NCBI GenBank assembly: GCA_020635035.1
Contig: JACKAO010000004.1
Coordinates: 124,001-188,000 of the forward strand
Direction of reading: 5' to 3'
DNA: 64,000 nucleotides
Source of the DNA: Calditrichia bacterium
Lineage (GTDB): Bacteria; Calditrichota; Calditrichia; Calditrichales; J004
The notes beneath the pieces were generated by a model, which saw only the letters and a list, made by a program, of their open reading frames with translations, searched no databases and had not been told where the DNA came from. Shown here piece after piece: positions 7,715 to 16,972 of this stretch. The translations under genes were made by a program, and so were the position numbers. How positions within the stretch are numbered: position 1 is the first letter of the stretch; the number at the start of each line of letters is the position of its first letter.

Positions 7715-9526
7715 TTAGTTTGCAGAGTTTAATAACTTCCTTGCCGGTTCAAAATCCGGATTGCTTTTTAAAAGATCATTAAGAACTTTTAATGCATCAT
7801 CCTTTTTCTTAATTCCCAAAAGAAATCGTGCTAATATTAATTCTGCTTCAGATTTTTGATCTGCCGTATTTTCAGGAGCAACAATTGCATACTGAATGGT
7901 TTGCAGGGCAGATTTTATATTGCCCCCGTTGTATTCGGCTATAGCCAATTTTAGAAAAATGTGTCCTTTTTTTTGTGTCAGTTGCATTGCTTTTTTGCAG
8001 GCATTCTCCATGGCGGTCCATTGCCGGGTATGCTCATAACAATCGATAAGCTTCCATAAAGGTTCAATGCGTTCCGGGTACATGGAGTGTACCGCAAGAT
8101 ATTCCGGGCATGTTCTCTGTGGTTGCGGTGTTTTTTTATAATAATCTGCCATATCATAATGCGCCTGGACCCAGTTAAAATGCTTAAATACAAATTCGTA
8201 AGCGATTTCTTGTGATCTGTCTCCGGCATAGGATTGGTATTGTGAATAATCAGCTTCATTTCGGGCAAACGGCCATTGATTTTTGAGTTTAAATAATCGG
8301 ATAAAGCCCATCTCCCAATCCAAAGGTGTTACGTAATATGGCTTTTCTGAGAAGTGTGTATAATCAGGTTTAAAATCAGGGTACAGGATAATTTTCTCAA
8401 AGAAAGCCTTTGCCATCAGAAAGTAACCATCAGGATTCGGATGGAGATGATCGCAAAAAAGGCTATTCCCGGGAATAGTATTTTCAGAAGCTTTACGGAA
8501 GATCGTTTCCATATCAAGAAAGGTAATGGATGGTTGTTCAGCGATTTTTCTGATGGTCAAATTAATAAACGAAGGGGCCCGAAATCTTAGCCGGTCTGCG
8601 TCTTTTGCGTTTTCATAAAGTTGATATTTTTTTTCTAAATCAGCCTGATCTTCAGCTGAGATAAAAAACGAATCAGCGATCGCATTTTCAGGCTTTGTGA
8701 TCAAGCTTTCCATTGGATGCTGATCCTGAAGATTGCATACGAGACTACTTATTATGACCGGTACATCTTTGTCCTTGATCATCTCGGTAATGAGTGAAAG
8801 ATTTTCCTGAAAATTAACCTGTGTGCTTTGAAAAGCTTTGGAGTCTGTTTCAATCAGCGGATCTGAGATTACTTGTTCCATAAGAGTTGTTGACGAGTTT
8901 AATGATTCTGATGAAAACACACCGAGTAATGATTTTAGCATTTGTACGATATGCAGATGCTGTAATTTTAAATACAGACGGACGATACTTCCATTTTGCC
9001 CCACTCCAATAGTGGACGCACTTCCAAAAGCACCATAAAACTCATTATGACCCATGTAGATCAGGATAAGATCAGGCTTATTCTCTAGAATGTCCGGCAT
9101 CCAATCCAGGACAGTATAACTATTGATTGCGGAAAGTCCCAGGTTGAGAACTTCAACTTGCTTGTTTTTATAAGCCTGCTGCATAATGAATTGCAGTTGC
9201 TGTGGAAATGGAACAGTCATATCAAACGGAAAACCGGCGGTAGTAGAGCCACCCAGGCAAAAGACCCGTAAACTGTTTTCGGCTTTCTCGGAACTGAAAG
9301 TTTGCGGATACAACCGGGGAACAGCCATTTTCTTTGCATTAAAATAGCGCCTTCCAACATCCGGATTAATTTGTTGGTATGATTTTCCTGAGATGGTCTT
9401 TTCTATAAATAATGGTTCCGGTGGGAAAAGATTGAAAATTCTCAAAAACAATTCAAAGACAATTAATATAACAATTGGTATAAAAATTAATGTGATTTTA
9501 AAAAGCGCATTCTTCGACAATGACAT
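7715..9526 (-). CDS. Membrane-anchored SGNH/GDSL-type hydrolase with C-terminal TPR-like repeats
   Basis: 603 residues with an N-terminal membrane helix (about 8-30). SGNH features are in order: GGST with Ser94 in place of the GDS block, MGHNE with Asn161 (block III), and CDHLHP with Asp359 and His362 (block V). These mark a serine esterase or acyltransferase-like hydrolase. After the catalytic domain, residues about 480-600 form helical TPR-like repeats, probably for protein contact. It is convergent with the response regulator (23-nt gap) and divergent from the GH16 gene, so it lies between the sensor and the locus it may control. Deacetylation of glycans is possible, but no substrate can be deduced. 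Confidence 0.8.
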   Translation of the reverse strand: MSLSKNALFKITLIFIPIVILIVFELFLRIFNLFPPEPLFIEKTISGKSYQQINPDVGRRYFNAKKMAVPRLYPQTFSSEKAENSLRVFCLGGSTTAGFPFDMTVPFPQQLQFIMQQAYKNKQVEVLNLGLSAINSYTVLDWMPDILENKPDLILIYMGHNEFYGAFGSASTIGVGQNGSIVRLYLKLQHLHIVQMLKSLLGVFSSESLNSSTTLMEQVISDPLIETDSKAFQSTQVNFQENLSLITEMIKDKDVPVIISSLVCNLQDQHPMESLITKPENAIADSFFISAEDQADLEKKYQLYENAKDADRLRFRAPSFINLTIRKIAEQPSITFLDMETIFRKASENTIPGNSLFCDHLHPNPDGYFLMAKAFFEKIILYPDFKPDYTHFSEKPYYVTPLDWEMGFIRLFKLKNQWPFARNEADYSQYQSYAGDRSQEIAYEFVFKHFNWVQAHYDMADYYKKTPQPQRTCPEYLAVHSMYPERIEPLWKLIDCYEHTRQWTAMENACKKAMQLTQKKGHIFLKLAIAEYNGGNIKSALQTIQYAIVAPENTADQKSEAELILARFLLGIKKKDDALKVLNDLLKSNPDFEPARKLLNSAN

Positions 9527-9558
9527 TCAGTTTCCTGCTAATGGTTAATAATAAATGA

Positions 9559-9574
9559 TGGCATAATAATTGTG
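9559..9574 (+). promoter_or_regulatory. Candidate sigma-54 (-24/-12) promoter upstream of GH16
   Basis: The sequence TGGCAT-AATAA-TTGTG has GG and GT exactly where the sigma-54 consensus TGGCAC-N5-TTGCA has GG and GC (GG-N10-G). It lies about 77 nt upstream of the GH16 start, in the divergent gap after the SGNH gene, and a sigma-54 activator is encoded 2 kb away. One mismatch falls on the normally conserved -12 cytosine, so this is a candidate only. Confidence 0.4.
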
Positions 9575-9650
9575 AATGATATTTAAAACAACAAAAACCG
9601 TACCTTCATTTTAAGTCACAATTATTTTAATAGTAACAACAGGATCTTTG

Positions 9651-10490
9651 ATGAAATTATACTTTGCATTTTTAATCGTGCTGATGTTCTCAACTCTGCA
9701 GGCATGCAGTAATTCAGGAACCGGCCCTGACAAAAAAACGGAACCTGAAAAATGGCTGCTCACCTGGCAGGACGAATTTAATGATTCCCAGATAGATATG
9801 TCGAAATGGACTTATGACACCGGCGGACACGGTTTTGGAAATAATGAATGGCAATATTATACAAACCGTTCACAAAACTCTTTTATCGATGATACATGCC
9901 TGGTAATAGAAGCACGAAGAGAGTCTTTTGAAGGCAGTGATTATACTTCCGCCCGGCTTAAAACACAATCTTTGGCACAATGGCAATATGGTAAATTTGA
10001 GATTCGCGCAAAATTACCGCAGGGACAGGGTATCTGGCCGGCGATCTGGATGCTGGGCAGCAATATTTCTACAGTTGGCTGGCCAGCTTGTGGGGAGATT
10101 GATATCATGGAAATGATTGGCGGATCAGGCAGGGAAAATACAGTTCATGGAACGATTCACTGGAAATCAGAAAATGATGAACATGCCCAATTTGGAAGTC
10201 CTTTTGCTTTAAGTTCCGGAAGGTTTTCAGATAAATTTTATACATATGCCATCGAATGGTCAGATCAAAAAATCGAATGGTTTATCAACGGTATTAAGTA
10301 TCTTGAAGCAGATATCACGCCGGCAGCATTAAGTGAATTTCATCATGGTTTCTTTATGATTTTGAACGTGGCTGTTGGTGGTAACTGGCCCGGATACCCT
10401 GATGGAACAACCGTATTTCCACAAAGGATGTATGTTGATTATGTAAGAGTGTACAAGCTTAATCCGGATTACACAGGTGATTCGGAGTAA
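9651..10490 (+). CDS. GH16 laminarinase-type endo-beta-1,3-glucanase, lipoprotein
   Basis: An endo-acting retaining glucanase of GH16, 279 residues. A lipoprotein signal ends at Cys19 (STLQAC), so it is probably anchored in the outer membrane. The active-site strand reads EIDIMEM with nucleophile Glu149, Asp151 and acid/base Glu154. The E-x-D-x-x-E spacing (beta-bulge form) is typical of laminarinases rather than lichenases. The family strands WQDEFNDSQIDMSKW and GGNWPGYPDG are also present. ATG 9651 is preferred over an in-frame TTG at 9648 because of the AGGA site 6 nt upstream. It is the first gene of the long plus-strand glucan locus and should make the initial cuts in beta-1,3-glucan. 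Confidence 0.94.
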   Translation: MKLYFAFLIVLMFSTLQACSNSGTGPDKKTEPEKWLLTWQDEFNDSQIDMSKWTYDTGGHGFGNNEWQYYTNRSQNSFIDDTCLVIEARRESFEGSDYTSARLKTQSLAQWQYGKFEIRAKLPQGQGIWPAIWMLGSNISTVGWPACGEIDIMEMIGGSGRENTVHGTIHWKSENDEHAQFGSPFALSSGRFSDKFYTYAIEWSDQKIEWFINGIKYLEADITPAALSEFHHGFFMILNVAVGGNWPGYPDGTTVFPQRMYVDYVRVYKLNPDYTGDSE

Positions 10491-10547
10491 AGATGTTATT
10501 ATAATAATAAAGTTTATTTATCATATTAATAAGACACAGAGACTATT

Positions 10548-12554
10548 ATGAAATCCGTTTTTACTACATTTATCATTTTTATTTTAACTTCTGTACTTTT
10601 TGCAGATGGATATTTAAAAACAGAGAACCAGATTATTGTTGACGGGGATGGCAATTCTGTAATACTCAGGGGGATTGGATTAGGCGGCTGGATGCTCCAG
10701 GAAGGTTACATGATGCAGACCAGCTCTTTTGCAAATACACAGCACCAGCTTAAAGAAAAAATTGCCCAGGTTGTTGGTGAAGCCAATCGTGATGCTTTTT
10801 ATGATGCCTGGCTGGAAAACCACATTACAAAACAAGACGTCGATTCTCTGGCGGCATGGGGTTTTAACAGTATTCGTCTGCCAATGCATTATAATCTTTT
10901 TACTCTTCCCATAGAAGACGAACCTGTTGCAGGACAGAACACATGGCTGGATAAGGGATTCGAATTAACAGATAACCTGCTGTCATGGTGTGCTGAAAAT
11001 AAAATATATCTTATTCTCGATCTGCATGCAGCACCGGGCGGACAGGGCAAAGATGCGGCCATTTCTGATTATGATGACAGCAAACCTTCGCTATGGGAAA
11101 GTGCAGCCAATCGGGCAAAAACAGTTGCTTTATGGCGCAAGCTGGCTGAACGGTATGCCAATGAACCGTGGATTGGCGGATATGATCTGATAAATGAAAC
11201 AAATTGGGATCTACCCGGAAATGCGCTGTTAAAAAGTTTGTATTTGGATATTACAAATGCTATCCGCCAGGTAGATACAAACCACATAATTTTTATTGAA
11301 GGAAACTGGTTTGCCAATGATTTTACCGGGCTTACTCCACCCTGGGATAATAACATGGTTTACAGCTTTCATAAATATTGGAGCAATAACGATCAGGGTT
11401 CAATCCAGTGGATGTTAAATATCCGGAATACATACAACGTGCCGATTTGGTGCGGAGAATCTGGAGAAAATTCCAACACCTGGTTTAATGAAGCTATAAA
11501 ATTATTTGAAACTTTCAGCATCGGCTGGGCCTGGTGGCCGCTTAAAAAAATTGAAGCGACATCCAATCCTTTTTCAATAAAAAAGCCTTCCGGATATCAG
11601 AGTCTGCTCAACTATTGGAATGGGCAATCAAGTAAACCGACCGAGCAGGTTGCATTGGCGGGATTGCTGCAGCTGGCTGAGAATGCCAATTCGGCAAATT
11701 GCATCTATCAAAAAGATGTTGTCGATGCAATGATTCGGCAGGTTACTACATTTGAAACAAAGCCCTATAAATATCATCCCATTCCCGGAATTATTTATGC
11801 TTCAGAATTTGATCTGGGGCTTAATAATTATGCTTATAAAGATAAAGTTGTTGCCAATTATCAGCTATCTTCCGGCACATACACCGCATGGAATACCGGC
11901 TGGGCATTTAGAAATGACGGGGTGGATATAGAAAATTGCAATGATATCAAAACCAACGGGTATAATGTTGGATGGACCGATAACGGGGAGTGGCTTCTGT
12001 TTACAACAGATGTTACGAAGTCTGATTCATACCAGGTTTCAGTGAGAGTTGCCAGTCAGGATGGCGGGGGCGCTATACGTTTATCAGACAACGGTACTCT
12101 ACTTACAGATCCGGTTTTTATTGATCCAACCGGTGGCTGGCAGACTTGGAAAAGTGTCAATTTAGGAAACATCCAGTTGAGCAAAGGCACACACAAGTTA
12201 AAGTTAGAAATTCTGGTTGCAGGTTTTAATATTAACTACCTGGAATTTACAGCACTTAACACATCGATTGAAGATGATGATATAAATCCCGAACAGGTTC
12301 AGCTGTTTCAAAATTATCCTAACCCGTTTAATCCTTCAACGAATATAACTTACAACCTGGTTAATACTGAGAATGTTGAAATAAACGTTTTCAACACGAA
12401 GGGAGAAAAACTGCGAACACTTGTAAAACAAAAACAAGCACCTGGTTTTTATAAAGTTGATTTCGATGCTTCGGGACTGGCATCAGGGATTTATTTATAC
12501 AGCATTAAAACCGCAAATAACACTATAGGTAAAAAAATGGTCTACCTGCCATAG
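10548..12554 (+). CDS. Secreted GH5 glucanase with CBM6 and T9SS sorting domain
   Basis: 668 residues: signal peptide (1-19), GH5 catalytic barrel (about 30-375), CBM6-like carbohydrate-binding domain (about 412-565) and a C-terminal T9SS sorting domain (about 580-668) containing QNYPNPFNPSTNI. The catalytic pair is Glu217 in LINETNW (acid/base) and Glu304 in WCGESGEN (nucleophile). The opening ILRGIGLGGWMLQEGY resembles exo-beta-1,3-glucanase-like GH5 members, which fits the locus, but the subfamily is not certain. The CBM6 shows the NVGWTDNGEWL aromatic strand. Type IX export would leave it on the surface or secreted. It lies 57 nt downstream of the GH16 gene and is probably co-transcribed with it. 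Confidence 0.92.
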   Translation: MKSVFTTFIIFILTSVLFADGYLKTENQIIVDGDGNSVILRGIGLGGWMLQEGYMMQTSSFANTQHQLKEKIAQVVGEANRDAFYDAWLENHITKQDVDSLAAWGFNSIRLPMHYNLFTLPIEDEPVAGQNTWLDKGFELTDNLLSWCAENKIYLILDLHAAPGGQGKDAAISDYDDSKPSLWESAANRAKTVALWRKLAERYANEPWIGGYDLINETNWDLPGNALLKSLYLDITNAIRQVDTNHIIFIEGNWFANDFTGLTPPWDNNMVYSFHKYWSNNDQGSIQWMLNIRNTYNVPIWCGESGENSNTWFNEAIKLFETFSIGWAWWPLKKIEATSNPFSIKKPSGYQSLLNYWNGQSSKPTEQVALAGLLQLAENANSANCIYQKDVVDAMIRQVTTFETKPYKYHPIPGIIYASEFDLGLNNYAYKDKVVANYQLSSGTYTAWNTGWAFRNDGVDIENCNDIKTNGYNVGWTDNGEWLLFTTDVTKSDSYQVSVRVASQDGGGAIRLSDNGTLLTDPVFIDPTGGWQTWKSVNLGNIQLSKGTHKLKLEILVAGFNINYLEFTALNTSIEDDDINPEQVQLFQNYPNPFNPSTNITYNLVNTENVEINVFNTKGEKLRTLVKQKQAPGFYKVDFDASGLASGIYLYSIKTANNTIGKKMVYLP

Positions 12555-12564
12555 ATAGGCTTTA

Positions 12565-12581
12565 CTTATTAATTTAATAAG
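12565..12581. repeat. 17-bp AT-rich palindrome
   Basis: CTTATTAA-T-TTAATAAG is a perfect 8-bp inverted repeat around one base, 10 nt after the GH5 stop. It has no GC-rich stem or T-run, so it is a poor terminator. It could be an operator or a weak transcript-end hairpin. Confidence 0.4.
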
Positions 12582-12665
12582 CAATGTTATTATTACTTTA
12601 ATAAATCACGTTGCCTGTTAATTTGTTTTTTTATTTGTTAAGTGTTGTTTTTTATCGGGTTATAA

Positions 12666-12695
12666 ATGCCAGTTGTTGTTGGCATACTTTATGTT
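12666..12695 (+). promoter_or_regulatory. Inverted repeat plus sigma-54-like element before the first symporter
   Basis: ATGCCA (12666-12671) and TGGCAT (12680-12685) form a perfect 6-bp inverted repeat with an 8-nt spacer. The right arm also starts a GG-N10-GT element, TTGGCAT-ACTTT-ATGTT, with the same TGGCAT core and the same -12 deviation as the element before the GH16 gene. It lies about 45 nt upstream of the symporter start, in a 176-nt gap that is otherwise AT-rich and featureless. A second internal promoter is therefore plausible. Confidence 0.35.
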
Positions 12696-12730
12696 ATTAA
12701 AAAGAGTCTCTCATTAGGGGAATCCAAGTC

Positions 12731-14344
12731 TTGATTAATTTTACCTTCAACGATACACTGTTTTTATTCTTATATCTTGCTGTTGTTATGATCGTTGGTC
12801 TTTATGCAGCAAAAAACAGCGATGAAGGATCTGTTCAGTACTTCCTTGCCGGTAAAAATTTGGGCTGGTTTGTAGTAGGTGCATCATTATTTATGACAAA
12901 TATTTCAAGTGAACATATTATTGGACTTGCCGGATCGGGTGCATCAAGCGGATTGATTGTTGGCCATTTTGAGTGGATGGCAATAATCGCCCTGATAATG
13001 CTCGGTTGGTTTTTTGCACCGTTATTTATTAAAACCGGTGTTTATACCTTACCCGAGTTTCTTGAAAAAAGATTCAGCAAATCCAGCAGAATGTACCTGG
13101 CCATTGTATCGATCTTTGCCTATATCACCACAAAAATTGCTCTTATGCTTTTTGTCGGTGGTTTGCTTCTCAGTGCTTTAGTTGGCTGGGATATTTACAC
13201 ATCTGCTATTGTTCTCGTGGTAATTACAGGTATTTATACAATTGCCGGGGGTCTTAGATCGGTTATATATACCGGTGTTGTACAAATGGTTTTTCTGCTT
13301 TCCGGTTCTGTTGTTCTTCTGATATTTGGTTTAAATGAAGTGGGTGGTTTCTCAGGGTTGGTTGATAAGCTGCCGGCCGCATACTTTGATATTTTCCGTC
13401 CTATATCCGATCCTGATTTTCCCTGGACCGGAATTATGTTTGGAGCACCAATCCTTGGGATATGGTACTGGTGCACGGATCAATATATTGTACAGAGACT
13501 GTTAAGTGTAAAAAATGTAAATCATGCTCAAAAAGCCACAATCTTTACGGGATTTCTGAAATTATTTCCGGTATTATTGTTTATCATTCCTGGAATGGTT
13601 GCGGCTGTGCTTTATCCGAATTCATCGGGGGACAATGCTTTCTTCATGCTGGTTACTCAGCTTCCCCTGCCGGATGGAATCCGGGGGTTAATAATTGCCG
13701 GCTTGCTTGCAGCATTGATGTCATCGTTATCGGCAGTTTTTAATAGTACTGCGACAATCTTAACAATCGATTTTTATAAAAATTTTTACCCTGATGTTTC
13801 GGACAGGAAATTGGTTTTGATCGGCAGGTTGTCAGCAATTTTAATTGTTTTAACAGGTATCTTATGGGTTCCGTTAACAAAATTGATAAGTTCAAATATT
13901 TATATATATATGCAAAGTTTACAGGCTTATATTAGTCCGCCAATAGCAGCTGTATTCTTATTTGGGGTTTTTAGTAAAAAAGTTAACGCCAAAGGCGCAA
14001 TAGCGACCCTTCTTTTCGGAGGCGTTATTGGTGCAATGCGGCTGTTGCTTGAAATATTAAATGATACAACCGCTATCCAGTTTAAACCTATCATGTGGTT
14101 TGTTGAATTAAACTTTTTGCATTTTGCGATTTTTCTTTTCCTGGTTTCATCGGTAATTATTGTGGCAGTAAGCCTGCCATTTATGGAAAAGAACTACAAA
14201 AGGAGCACTATTTTTTCAACCGAGACATTTACGAGTTTTAAGGGCGGGTTGTCCCTTGTTAAAGAAAAAGGTTTAAAATTAAACCTGATATTATCGGCTA
14301 TCTTGATTGGCATTCTTTTAAGTTTATGGCAATCATTTTTGTGA
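12731..14344 (+). CDS. Na+/solute symporter (SSS/SGLT family), probable sugar transporter
   Basis: 537 residues with about 13-14 hydrophobic helices. SSS hallmarks include the early FLAGKNLGWFVVGASLF region, NISSEHIIGLAGSG and the SLSAVFNSTATILTID signature in the middle. SGLT-type members import monosaccharides or small glycosides with sodium across the inner membrane. Translation appears to start at TTG 12731, 11 nt after an AGGGGA site; the next ATG is already inside the first helix. It is one of two SSS symporters in the locus (the other starts at 47779) and they differ considerably, so they probably carry different products. Glucose or a short beta-gluco-oligosaccharide is likely, but inferred only from context. 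Confidence 0.92.
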   Translation: MINFTFNDTLFLFLYLAVVMIVGLYAAKNSDEGSVQYFLAGKNLGWFVVGASLFMTNISSEHIIGLAGSGASSGLIVGHFEWMAIIALIMLGWFFAPLFIKTGVYTLPEFLEKRFSKSSRMYLAIVSIFAYITTKIALMLFVGGLLLSALVGWDIYTSAIVLVVITGIYTIAGGLRSVIYTGVVQMVFLLSGSVVLLIFGLNEVGGFSGLVDKLPAAYFDIFRPISDPDFPWTGIMFGAPILGIWYWCTDQYIVQRLLSVKNVNHAQKATIFTGFLKLFPVLLFIIPGMVAAVLYPNSSGDNAFFMLVTQLPLPDGIRGLIIAGLLAALMSSLSAVFNSTATILTIDFYKNFYPDVSDRKLVLIGRLSAILIVLTGILWVPLTKLISSNIYIYMQSLQAYISPPIAAVFLFGVFSKKVNAKGAIATLLFGGVIGAMRLLLEILNDTTAIQFKPIMWFVELNFLHFAIFLFLVSSVIIVAVSLPFMEKNYKRSTIFSTETFTSFKGGLSLVKEKGLKLNLILSAILIGILLSLWQSFL

Positions 14345-14383
14345 AAAACTAACTAATTTACTTAACTAACCATGGAGGTCTTC

Positions 14384-16879
14384 ATGAAGAAGATGTTTCT
14401 ACTTTTCTTTCTTGTTGCACTTGCTCCCATGTTTTTGATGGGACAGGAAGTTGTCCAGTCTTTCGATACACAACTGGATACAAGTTATTGGAACTTTGAA
14501 AGTTCCGCTACTTCAGACTCGACTAAGAGTTTTATCATCCAGACTCTTAACGAAGAGAGCTATGCTGAAGGTACCGGCTCAATGACGGTTGAATGGAGTG
14601 TTCATAACAGTGAATCTTGGGGTGGTTATACTAAGATTGAATACATCGAGCCGGGTTCAGGCGTGATGGATTTTTCTGCTTATGACAGCATCAGTTTCTG
14701 GTACAACAATGTTGTAGCTCAGTCCTTGCCGGGCAGAGTTGTATTGCGTTTTGAACTGTATGATGTTTCAGATACAGATCCTTCTATCCAGATTGCAAGC
14801 CAAATGGAATTCTACTATTCTTTTGAATATGTATTAGATGATGAACCAGGCTGGCACGAATGGAAAATGCCATTGTTAGATGGCCGTGGTGATCCTGCTC
14901 TTGATGAGTGGAATGGTGGTGCTTTCAACCGTACCGGTTGGTCAGGTATTGTTGGAAACGACTTCCTGGATCCCGACAAAATTAAAGGTTATGCTTTTGA
15001 ATTTTCTATCAGTGGCGCTGGTGAAGGCGATGTAAGTGCAGGAACAATCGAATTAGACGCTGTAACATTGAGTGGTTCTAAAAATGGTCTTACAAATGCC
15101 GGTTTTGAAGAAGATTTAACAAACTGGGGTACAGCACAAGCCGATGGCGGTAGTTATGTTTCTGTTGCTACCGGTGATGCTCATGGTGGTGAAAAATATG
15201 CTGAAGTTGGTGTTACTGATAATGCATGGGCAGTAGCATGGCAGGATTCAGTACCGGCTCAGGCTGGTCAGGAATGGAAATACAGTTCATTTATTAAAGA
15301 TCTGTCTGCTGATGACCTTGGTCAGAGTTTTGCTGCTTTAAAATTAGAAGCACATGATGAAAATAATGGCATGATCACTAATTTTGGCGGTGACCAGATC
15401 ATTGAAGGTGTTACCAGAGAATGGCAAAACTTCTCTATCTCCGAAATCATGCCGGAAGGAACAGCTTATGTAACAGTCGCTTTTGTTGGAACAAAATGGA
15501 CGGGTGATGGCTTGCCGGCGAAATACGGCTTTGATGATATGGTTCTTTTAAATCTTGGTGTAGCAGATACAACGGCTCCGGAAGCTCCGACTGCAGTTAA
15601 TGCTTCTCCAAATGCAGCTAATTTCTTTAACCTGGTTGTATGGCAGGATGTACCTGGCGAAGTTGAAGAAACTTATAATGTTTTCGCCAGCTTGAATCCA
15701 ATCAATTCTCTTGATGACCCGGGTGTTGAAGAAATTGCTTCAGGTGTTCTTGAAGATCAACAAAATGCAATTCATTACCTGATTTATCCTTTAAAAGATA
15801 AAGAAGTTTCATACTATTATGCTGTACAGTGTGTTGACCGTGCAGGCAATGTTGGTCCTATCGGTACATCTCCTGCTATCAGCAATACAGCAGAAGCAGT
15901 AGCATCCATTTCATTGAACCCTCCTGCAAATTTTGCAGCAGATGGTGACCTGAGTGAATGGTATGATTCAGGTATTATGCCTTTTGAATTTATGCCATCA
16001 GTAAGTCATATCTCTGCAGGTGTTTTTGATGATGATGACGATTTATCAGCTTCAGTATTCATGGCTATTGATGATAATTATCTCTATTGTGCATATGATG
16101 TTTTTGATAACGTATGGAGCTATGATCCTGCCGGTAATTTCTGGGAAGATGACGCTATCGAACTTTATATCGGTCTATACAATATGGGAACCTATAAACA
16201 CACAGGTTTTAGACGCGGTGCTGAACCTGATTATAAATTTATTCATCTTGCTGACCGTGTATTCTCAGAACAATTCGGTAGCCAGACAGATCCTTTTTAC
16301 TTCAACAACACAACAAACTATAACTATACAGATTTTGGTGGTGACTGGGCTGTTGAAATTATGATTCCACTTGATTCATTATTACAGGGCAGTGCTGCAG
16401 ACGATGCACGCTTCCATCCACAAAATGGTATGAAAGTGCCTTTGGATATCGCTTTCCATGATTCAGATAATCCGAATGTACGCGATGGTATCCTTGCTTA
16501 TTCTCCTTTTAACAATGACAACTCCTATCTTGGTGCAGAAAATTGGTACTATACCTGGATTGGTGATACAAACGTTGTTGTTACAGCGCTAGAAGATAAA
16601 ACAAATGCAATCGCTAAAACATTTGAACTGAAACAGAATTATCCGAATCCTTTCAACCCGACCACAACCATTGAATACAGCGTTCCTTTTACTTCCAAAG
16701 TTAAAATTACTGTCTTTAATATGTTAGGACAGGCTCTTGAAGTATTGGTTGATGCTAAGCATCAGGCAGGAACACACATGATTAATTTTGACGCTTCTAA
16801 ATATGCCAGCGGTGTTTATTTCTACCAGATTGAAGCAGATCATTTTAATCAAACACGTAAGATGTTACTCGTTAAATAA
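14384..16879 (+). CDS. Secreted multi-CBM glycan-binding protein with T9SS sorting domain
   Basis: 831 residues, no catalytic domain recognised. Order: signal peptide ending near residue 20 (MGQE), a jelly-roll CBM11-like domain (about 21-225), a second CBM4/9-type jelly roll starting at GLTNAGFEEDLTNWG, a fibronectin-III-like segment, a CBM9/DOMON-like domain (about 510-735) and a T9SS sorting domain (about 750-831) with KQNYPNPFNPTTTIEYS. I chose ATG 14384, 4 nt after GGAGGTC, over ATG 14372, which overlaps that site. The coding sequence favours GGT, GCT and GAA codons more than its neighbours, suggesting high expression, and a very strong hairpin follows it. It probably acts as a surface glycan-capturing protein next to the TonB receptor, filling part of the role SusD/SusE proteins play in Bacteroidota (inference). 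Confidence 0.85.
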   Translation: MKKMFLLFFLVALAPMFLMGQEVVQSFDTQLDTSYWNFESSATSDSTKSFIIQTLNEESYAEGTGSMTVEWSVHNSESWGGYTKIEYIEPGSGVMDFSAYDSISFWYNNVVAQSLPGRVVLRFELYDVSDTDPSIQIASQMEFYYSFEYVLDDEPGWHEWKMPLLDGRGDPALDEWNGGAFNRTGWSGIVGNDFLDPDKIKGYAFEFSISGAGEGDVSAGTIELDAVTLSGSKNGLTNAGFEEDLTNWGTAQADGGSYVSVATGDAHGGEKYAEVGVTDNAWAVAWQDSVPAQAGQEWKYSSFIKDLSADDLGQSFAALKLEAHDENNGMITNFGGDQIIEGVTREWQNFSISEIMPEGTAYVTVAFVGTKWTGDGLPAKYGFDDMVLLNLGVADTTAPEAPTAVNASPNAANFFNLVVWQDVPGEVEETYNVFASLNPINSLDDPGVEEIASGVLEDQQNAIHYLIYPLKDKEVSYYYAVQCVDRAGNVGPIGTSPAISNTAEAVASISLNPPANFAADGDLSEWYDSGIMPFEFMPSVSHISAGVFDDDDDLSASVFMAIDDNYLYCAYDVFDNVWSYDPAGNFWEDDAIELYIGLYNMGTYKHTGFRRGAEPDYKFIHLADRVFSEQFGSQTDPFYFNNTTNYNYTDFGGDWAVEIMIPLDSLLQGSAADDARFHPQNGMKVPLDIAFHDSDNPNVRDGILAYSPFNNDNSYLGAENWYYTWIGDTNVVVTALEDKTNAIAKTFELKQNYPNPFNPTTTIEYSVPFTSKVKITVFNMLGQALEVLVDAKHQAGTHMINFDASKYASGVYFYQIEADHFNQTRKMLLVK

Positions 16880-16891
16880 ATTAAACGCCAT

Positions 16892-16925
16892 ATCCTGCCC
16901 CTGAAACCAGGGGCAGGATTTTTTT
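16892..16925 (+). terminator. Strong rho-independent terminator or attenuator
   Basis: A perfect 12-bp GC-rich stem (ATCCTGCCCCTG paired with CAGGGGCAGGAT) around an AAAC loop, followed by a run of T. It lies 12 nt after the multi-CBM gene and 47 nt before the TonB receptor. No strong promoter is visible between, so it may act as a partial terminator that makes the upstream gene far more abundant than those downstream, or it may protect the upstream mRNA end. Confidence 0.93.
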
Positions 16926-16972
16926 ACTCACTAAGGCAGATTTTAAGTTTCCGGTCGCAAAGGAAATCAGAT

